DNA of 6,088 nucleotides, taken from assembly GCA_020442225.1 (NCBI GenBank), contig JAGRKR010000358.1, forward strand, positions 1 through 6,088, written 5' to 3'. Shown in pieces: positions 5,490 through 6,088 of the stretch. The translations under genes were made by a program, and so were the position numbers. Positions within the stretch are counted from its first letter, which is position 1. Every line of letters begins with the position of its first letter. This DNA comes from Hyphomicrobiaceae bacterium (GTDB lineage: Bacteria; Pseudomonadota; Alphaproteobacteria; Rhizobiales; Hyphomicrobiaceae). The notes beneath the pieces are model-generated. The model worked only from the letters and a program-made list of their open reading frames with translations, ran no database searches and was not told where the DNA came from.

Positions 5490-6088
5490 ATGCATTCAAG
5501 ACTGAGGCCAGTCGTTCTCGCCATCGGCCTGTCCGTCGTCGCCGCTGGCGGCGCGCACGCCGCCAATCTCAAGCTCGTGACCGGACCGCAGGGCGGCTCA
5601 TGGTATCCGCTGGGCGGCGCCATCAAGGGTCTCATGGAGAAGGCCATGCCCGGCACGACCATGCAGGTCGGCCCCGGTGCAGGCATCGCCAACGTCAAGG
5701 CGATCGAGGCCGGCAAGGCGGACTTCGGGTTCGCCAACTCCGTATCCACGGTCGACGCCATCAACGGCAAGGCGCCATTCGAGAAGCCCTACAAGAAGGT
5801 GTGCCACGTCGCGACGCTCTACCCGCAGTATTTCCAGGTCGTCGCTCTCGCCGACAGCGGTATCAAGCTGCCGGGTGACTTCAAGGGCAAGGGCCTGACC
5901 ACGCAGAAGCGCGGCAACACCGGCGAGCAGATCACCGCGCATCTGCTGCAGGCGTACGGCATGAAGTACAGCGACCTCTCCAAGGTCAGCCAGGGCTCCT
6001 ATACGGATTCCGTCAGCCAGCTCAAGGACGGCAATGCCCAGTTCTTCACGCTCGGCACCACCATCCCGGCGAGCGCCATCATGGATCT
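5490..6088 (+). CDS. TAXI-family TRAP transporter solute-binding protein (C-terminus cut by window edge)
   Basis: 199 codons are visible of an expected 310-330. Residues 1-24 are a Sec signal peptide: a basic start (HSRLR), a hydrophobic core, and cleavage expected after AHA24. The mature protein opens with LVTGPQGGSWYPLGGAI, the ligand-site signature of TAXI proteins. VGPGAGIANVKAIEAGKADFGF follows the family pattern of a Gly-rich turn and then a 'leaving the cleft' helix, split here as VGPGAGIANV and KAIEAGKADFGF. The middle region VATLYPQYFQVVA and the later GNTGEQITAHLL and SYTDSVSQLKDGNAQFF also fit. TAXI proteins bind carboxylates or related acids in the periplasm and deliver them to a fused DctQM-type TRAP permease, which I would expect just to the right of the window. 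The substrate cannot be read. The upstream GntR/UTRA gene and divergent dioxygenase suggest it imports the compound degraded by this locus. Confidence 0.94.
   Translation, partial: MHSRLRPVVLAIGLSVVAAGGAHAANLKLVTGPQGGSWYPLGGAIKGLMEKAMPGTTMQVGPGAGIANVKAIEAGKADFGFANSVSTVDAINGKAPFEKPYKKVCHVATLYPQYFQVVALADSGIKLPGDFKGKGLTTQKRGNTGEQITAHLLQAYGMKYSDLSKVSQGSYTDSVSQLKDGNAQFFTLGTTIPASAIMD

Noticed and set aside
1..6088. CRISPR arrays, tRNA/rRNA genes, insertion sequences or attachment sites
   Set aside because: I saw no regularly spaced repeats, transposase-like frames, terminal inverted repeats or tRNA-like cloverleaf sequence.

Overview
The window is GC-rich and gene-dense, with strong G/C bias at third codon positions. 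Its gene families (TAXI-type TRAP binding protein, GntR/UTRA regulator, TauD/TfdA dioxygenase, molybdenum oxidoreductase) fit a free-living proteobacterium, most likely an alphaproteobacterium. That placement is inferred from composition and gene content only.

Layout: three genes run leftwards and two run rightwards from a divergent control region at about 4275-4491. Leftwards, in order of transcription: an Fe(II)/2-oxoglutarate dioxygenase of the TauD/TfdA family (4274-3414); a 124-bp gap with a 9-bp-stem hairpin; a five-helix membrane protein with the histidine spacing of a diheme b-type cytochrome (3289-2480); and, 34 bp further on, one very long open frame (2445 to beyond base 1). That long frame fuses a 16-cysteine, four-cluster ferredoxin module to a molybdopterin oxidoreductase catalytic chain. 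Its 815 visible codons have no stop, and it runs off the left edge. Rightwards: a GntR/HutC-type repressor with a UTRA sensor domain (4492-5304) and, after a 185-bp gap, a secreted TAXI solute-binding protein (5490 onward) that runs off the right edge.

Working model (inference): the TAXI protein captures an organic acid or sulfonate for a TRAP transporter encoded to the right. The dioxygenase opens the substrate by hydroxylation; if the substrate is a sulfonate this releases sulfite. The Mo/Fe-S fusion then oxidises (or reduces) a small molecule, sulfite being the most economical guess, and exchanges electrons with the quinone pool through the diheme membrane protein. The GntR/UTRA protein would control the locus in response to a small ligand. 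A 20-bp near-perfect dyad (4362-4381) overlapping a good sigma70-type promoter is the likely operator.

The most unusual part is the two-gene redox module. The electron-transfer subunit and the catalytic subunit, normally separate proteins, are fused. No Tat signal is visible. The usual NrfD/DmsC-type anchor is replaced by a diheme cytochrome with ferric-reductase-like histidine geometry.
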